Assembly (NCBI RefSeq): GCF_021538895.1
Contig: NZ_JADDRL010000079.1
Span: 1-43,822, forward strand
From: Streptomyces olivochromogenes
GTDB taxonomy: Bacteria; Actinomycetota; Actinomycetes; Streptomycetales; Streptomycetaceae
Length of the DNA stretch: 43,822 bases
Reading direction: 5' to 3'
This document shows positions 41,130-43,822 of the stretch, piece by piece. The notes beneath the pieces are model-generated. The model was not told the origin of the DNA and ran no database searches. It saw only the letters and a program-made list of their open reading frames with translations. A program made the translations under genes and the position numbers. The number at the start of each line of letters is the position of its first letter. Position 1 is the first letter of the stretch.

Positions 41130-42332
41130 TCAGAGGAAGGTCTGCCCCTCACCCCGGTAGGTGGGCACGGTCGCCGTCACCGCGTCCCCCTCGATCAGGT
41201 GCAGTGTGTCGAAGCGCTCGCACAGCTCACCGGCCTTGGCGTGCCGGAACCACACCTTGTCGCCGATGAGCAGGTCGTCGGCGGGCGAACCGAGCAGCGG
41301 CGTCTGCACCTCGCCCGGGCCCTCCTGCGGGTCGTACCGCAGCCCCTCCGGGAGGTACGGCACCGGCAGCCGGTCGGGACCGGCCGCGCCGGAGGCGGGG
41401 TAGCCGCCGCCGAGCACGGTCACGACGCCCACCCCCGGCCGCCGCACGACGGGCTGGGCGAACAGCGCGGCGGGCCGCCCCGTGAAGGACGTGTAGTTGT
41501 CGAAGAGCCGGGGCACGTAGAGCCCGGAACCGGCCGCGATCTCGGTGACGGCGTCCTCGGCCGCGGTGTGCTGCACACTGCCCGTGCCGCCGCCGTTGAC
41601 GAACTCCAGGTCCGGCGCCACGGCCCGGACCGCCCGCACCACGGCGGCACGGCGCTCGGCCAGCTCACGCCGGGCGGTCGCCTGCATCAGCCGTATCGCC
41701 CGCGACCGCAGCGGCCGGCCCGCCAGGCTGTCCCCGACACCGGCGACGTGCCCCTCGTACGCCATGATCCCGACCAGCCTGAACCCGGGCCGCCGCGCCA
41801 CGGTCCGCGCCAGGTCGGCGACCTGGGCGGGGGAGTACAGGGGCGAACGAAGCGCTCCCACGCGCACGCGCCCGCCGAACAGCTTCAGCGAGGTGTCCAA
41901 CTCCAGGCAGACGCGGACGACTTCACGGCCGCCGGAGCGGGAGGCGTCGATGAGGTCGAGCTGGGCGGGGTCGTCGATCATGACGGTGACCGCGGCGGCC
42001 GGCTTGGGGTCGGCGGCCAGTTCGCCGAAGCCGGACCGGTCGGCGGACGGGTAGGCGAGCAGCACGTCCTCGAATCCCGAGCGCGCGAGCCACAGGGACT
42101 CCGCGAGCGTGAAGGACATGATCCCCGCGAAGCCCTCCTTGGCCAGGACCCGTTCGAGCAGGGCCCGGCAGCGGACGGACTTGCTCGCGACCCGGACCGG
42201 CTTGCCGCCGGCCCGGCGGACGAGATCGTCCGCGTTGGCGTCGAAGGCGTCCAGGTCCACGATCGCGAGAGGAGCGTCGAGATGGGCGGTGGCCCGGTCG
42301 TAACGGGCCCGGGCGGCGGCTCGCGCAGTCAT
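41130..42332 (-). CDS. Alanine racemase N-terminal/D-serine dehydratase-like PLP enzyme
   Basis: 400-residue PLP-dependent enzyme with the alanine racemase-type barrel: PLP lysine in RVASKSVRC near residue 45, GTGSV phosphate loop near 250, and a C-terminal D-serine dehydratase-like domain with HAKAGELC (possible metal-binding His/Cys) near 377. Such proteins are often annotated amino acid deaminase/aldolase. ATG 42332 follows a GGCAGG ribosome site; a long upstream extension is open only by GC bias. It points toward the HAD phosphatase gene (convergent, 49 bp apart). Substrate and reaction are not assignable from sequence. Confidence 0.88.
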   Translation of the reverse strand: MTARAAARARYDRATAHLDAPLAIVDLDAFDANADDLVRRAGGKPVRVASKSVRCRALLERVLAKEGFAGIMSFTLAESLWLARSGFEDVLLAYPSADRSGFGELAADPKPAAAVTVMIDDPAQLDLIDASRSGGREVVRVCLELDTSLKLFGGRVRVGALRSPLYSPAQVADLARTVARRPGFRLVGIMAYEGHVAGVGDSLAGRPLRSRAIRLMQATARRELAERRAAVVRAVRAVAPDLEFVNGGGTGSVQHTAAEDAVTEIAAGSGLYVPRLFDNYTSFTGRPAALFAQPVVRRPGVGVVTVLGGGYPASGAAGPDRLPVPYLPEGLRYDPQEGPGEVQTPLLGSPADDLLIGDKVWFRHAKAGELCERFDTLHLIEGDAVTATVPTYRGEGQTFL

Positions 42333-42509
42333 GAACGCAGCCTGCCAGACAGGATTACCGCAGGGTAGGGGGACGTTCCGGGCAGATGCCCCCGGCGTCG
42401 CGGACTGGTTCCCGTTCGCCGGGCGACAACCCGTAGAGTGACGCGCACGCACGACGGAACGACTCCGGCCGCCTGCCCTGCGCCGGGATGCGGTTCCGCG
42501 TGTGCGGGT

Positions 42510-42605
42510 ATGGCTGCCACACCGGCTCCGGCCGACGACCAGGACGACCACGACGACCCGCGTACGAGGAAACGGCCCGGGCACGAGGAAACGGGGGGTG
42601 CATGA
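42510..42605 (+). CDS. Possible 31-residue leader ORF overlapping the next gene
   Basis: ATG at 42510 opens a short frame with an Asp-rich stretch (DDQDDHDD) and a basic end, ending in an ATGA overlap with the next start at 42602. The overlap and position suggest coupling, but there is no clear ribosome site and no conserved family, so it may be chance. Confidence 0.25.
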   Translation: MAATPAPADDQDDHDDPRTRKRPGHEETGGA

Positions 42606-43822
42606 GCACGGAATCCCGCCACGCCCCCGGCCCTGAGCAGGGCCCGACGAATCCCGAGTTCGACTCCCCGACGGCTGAGGAAGCCGGGCCCGGGGGGCGT
42701 GCGGCCGGGGTGGATTCTTCGGCGGGGCGGCATTTGGCGGGGCGGGATGTTCCGGCCAGTCGGCGTGCGGCCGGGCCTGATGTCGATGTTTTCGGGGGGA
42801 TCCGTCAGGGTCGGTTGGACGCCCCGCTGAGCAGCCGTGCCGTCGGTGTGGACAGGGACGCTTCCTCGGGGGTGCGGGTGTCGGACGGGTCGGTGCGGGC
42901 GGATTCCGGCAGGTCCGTGGCACCGCGCGGCGGGAGCGGCGGCGAGGCCGACGGGGCCCGTGCCGTGCCCGGTGCCCGGGACTCCCGTCCTCGCATTCCC
43001 AACCTCCGCCCGTCCCGCGTGCCGCAGGGCACCGCGCCCACGTCTCCGCCACCGCCGCCGGCCTCGGCCCGCTTCCCGGACGCGCCGCCCGCCTCGGGCG
43101 CGCGTGGCGAGAACGCCGACCGGGTCACTCCCGGTGCCACCCCGCCCAGGCCGGACCAGGCCCCCCGGGTGCCGTTCCTGCGTCCCTACGCCCCGGCCGA
43201 GCCCCGCCCGGAAACGACCGCCGGCCTGAGCCCGACGCCCCCCACGACGAACCCCGAGCCGCCGACCCGCCGCGCCTCCACACCGACGGCCCCTGCCACG
43301 CGCCGGGGCTCCGCCGGCATACCCCCCAGACCGACTACGCCGCCGACGGCACCCACCGCGCGCCCCACGCGCACGGATTTCGGCCGCCGCGCCGACGCCG
43401 AGCAGCTCAGGGATTTCGGTCGGCGTACGGATGCCGACTGGCGCGGGGACGTCGACGGGCGCACGGATGCCGGCCGGCGCACGGATTTCGACGGTCGCGC
43501 GGCTGCCGAGCAGCTCACGGATTTCGGCCAGCGCCCCGATGCCGAGCGAGTCACGGACTTCAGCCGACGCGCGGATACTGACGGGCGACCTGATGCGGAC
43601 CGGCGTACCGACTCCGGCCGGAGCACCGATTCCGCCGCCCCGCCGCAGTCCGGCCCCGCCGGAACCGTGTCCGAGGCGCGGACCGTGCCGGCTCCCGCCG
43701 CACCTCGTCGTCCTGCGTCCAGCACGACGACCGGCGAGCCGCGCCAGGCCGCCGCTCCGTCGGCGCCGCCCTCGGCACCGCGCCCGGCGAACCCCGTGCC
43801 CTCGCGCCCGGCCGTTCCTCCG
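42602..43822 (+). CDS. Start of a long Pro/Arg/Asp-rich low-complexity protein, 3' end outside window
   Basis: From ATG 42602 the frame is open to the last base (407 codons, no stop), with GGGGGG at the ribosome-site position. The first 230 residues are Pro/Ala/Gly/Arg-rich and disordered. From about residue 258 to 345 there is a degenerate repeat built on D(F/A)GRRTDA-like units (for example FGRRADAEQLRDFGRRTDA), rich in Arg/Asp. This looks like the cytosolic N-terminus of a larger membrane or regulatory protein, as Streptomyces often has such tails, but no domain is reached in this window. There is no family recognised. Because the frame is unbroken and G/C-rich at third positions, I consider it a real gene. 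Confidence 0.72.
   Translation, partial: MSTESRHAPGPEQGPTNPEFDSPTAEEAGPGGRAAGVDSSAGRHLAGRDVPASRRAAGPDVDVFGGIRQGRLDAPLSSRAVGVDRDASSGVRVSDGSVRADSGRSVAPRGGSGGEADGARAVPGARDSRPRIPNLRPSRVPQGTAPTSPPPPPASARFPDAPPASGARGENADRVTPGATPPRPDQAPRVPFLRPYAPAEPRPETTAGLSPTPPTTNPEPPTRRASTPTAPATRRGSAGIPPRPTTPPTAPTARPTRTDFGRRADAEQLRDFGRRTDADWRGDVDGRTDAGRRTDFDGRAAAEQLTDFGQRPDAERVTDFSRRADTDGRPDADRRTDSGRSTDSAAPPQSGPAGTVSEARTVPAPAAPRRPASSTTTGEPRQAAAPSAPPSAPRPANPVPSRPAVPP

Noticed and set aside
42564..42594. 12-bp direct repeat ACGAGGAAACGG (42564-42575 and 42583-42594)
   Set aside because: Short and within a possible small leader ORF; no insertion or target-site context was seen, so it was not called a mobile-element mark.

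Overview
The window is chromosomal DNA of a high-GC actinomycete, almost certainly a Streptomyces. Signs are strong G/C bias at third codon positions, frequent GTG/TTG starts, a bacterial proteasome with a complete Pup system, a conservon (cvnABCD plus P450), and a gene order that, from memory and unchecked, matches the S. coelicolor core-chromosome region around SCO1613-SCO1650. No tRNA, rRNA, IS element, prophage or CRISPR array was seen.

Region 1 (1-17.9 kb) is the Pup-proteasome locus: an M50 protease cut by the window edge, TrmI tRNA methyltransferase, a small lipid/secreted-type hypothetical, a divergent [3Fe-4S]-type ferredoxin, the proteasomal ATPase Arc (C-terminal GQYL), Dop, Pup (ending GGE), an endonuclease VII-type HNH gene, PrcB and PrcA. 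A LacI regulator and an MFS transporter then separate the proteasome from the Pup ligase PafA. PafA is followed by two FKBP-type prolyl isomerases and the WYL regulators PafB and PafC, with two small coupled ORFs.

Region 2 (18-22.3 kb) has tatA, tatC and the HelY-type helicase. Region 3 (22.7-27.4 kb) is a complete conservon of the cvn9/rar type: kinase-like CvnA, roadblock CvnB, DUF742 CvnC, small GTPase CvnD and a P450. The P450 lacks the normal ExxR motif and has a long proline-rich, basic Trp-rich tail.

Region 4 (27.4-34.1 kb) is mixed: an RluA-type pseudouridine synthase, an iron-box-controlled siderophore-interacting flavoprotein, a stand-alone 5'-3' exonuclease, an XRE-cupin regulator coupled to a metal-chelate receptor-like protein, and a TehA/SLAC1-family transporter divergent from a LysR regulator. 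A 600-bp degenerate 14-bp tandem repeat then fills the space up to the next gene.

Region 5 (34.7-39.8 kb) is a coherent gamma-glutamylation catabolic cluster: a class I amidotransferase-type gamma-glutamyl hydrolase, a FadR-type regulator, GlnA4-type gamma-glutamyl-amine ligase, aldehyde dehydrogenase and an SDR dehydrogenase. Together they could convert an amino alcohol such as ethanolamine into an amino acid through gamma-glutamyl intermediates. Two near-identical operator-like sites (AAWGGT-N10-ACCTTW) flank the regulator. Region 6 (39.8 kb to the end) holds a secreted HAD phosphatase, an alanine-racemase-fold enzyme, and the start of a repeat-rich Pro/Arg/Asp ORF that runs off the window.

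All gene names are from motif recognition and memory; no database search was run.
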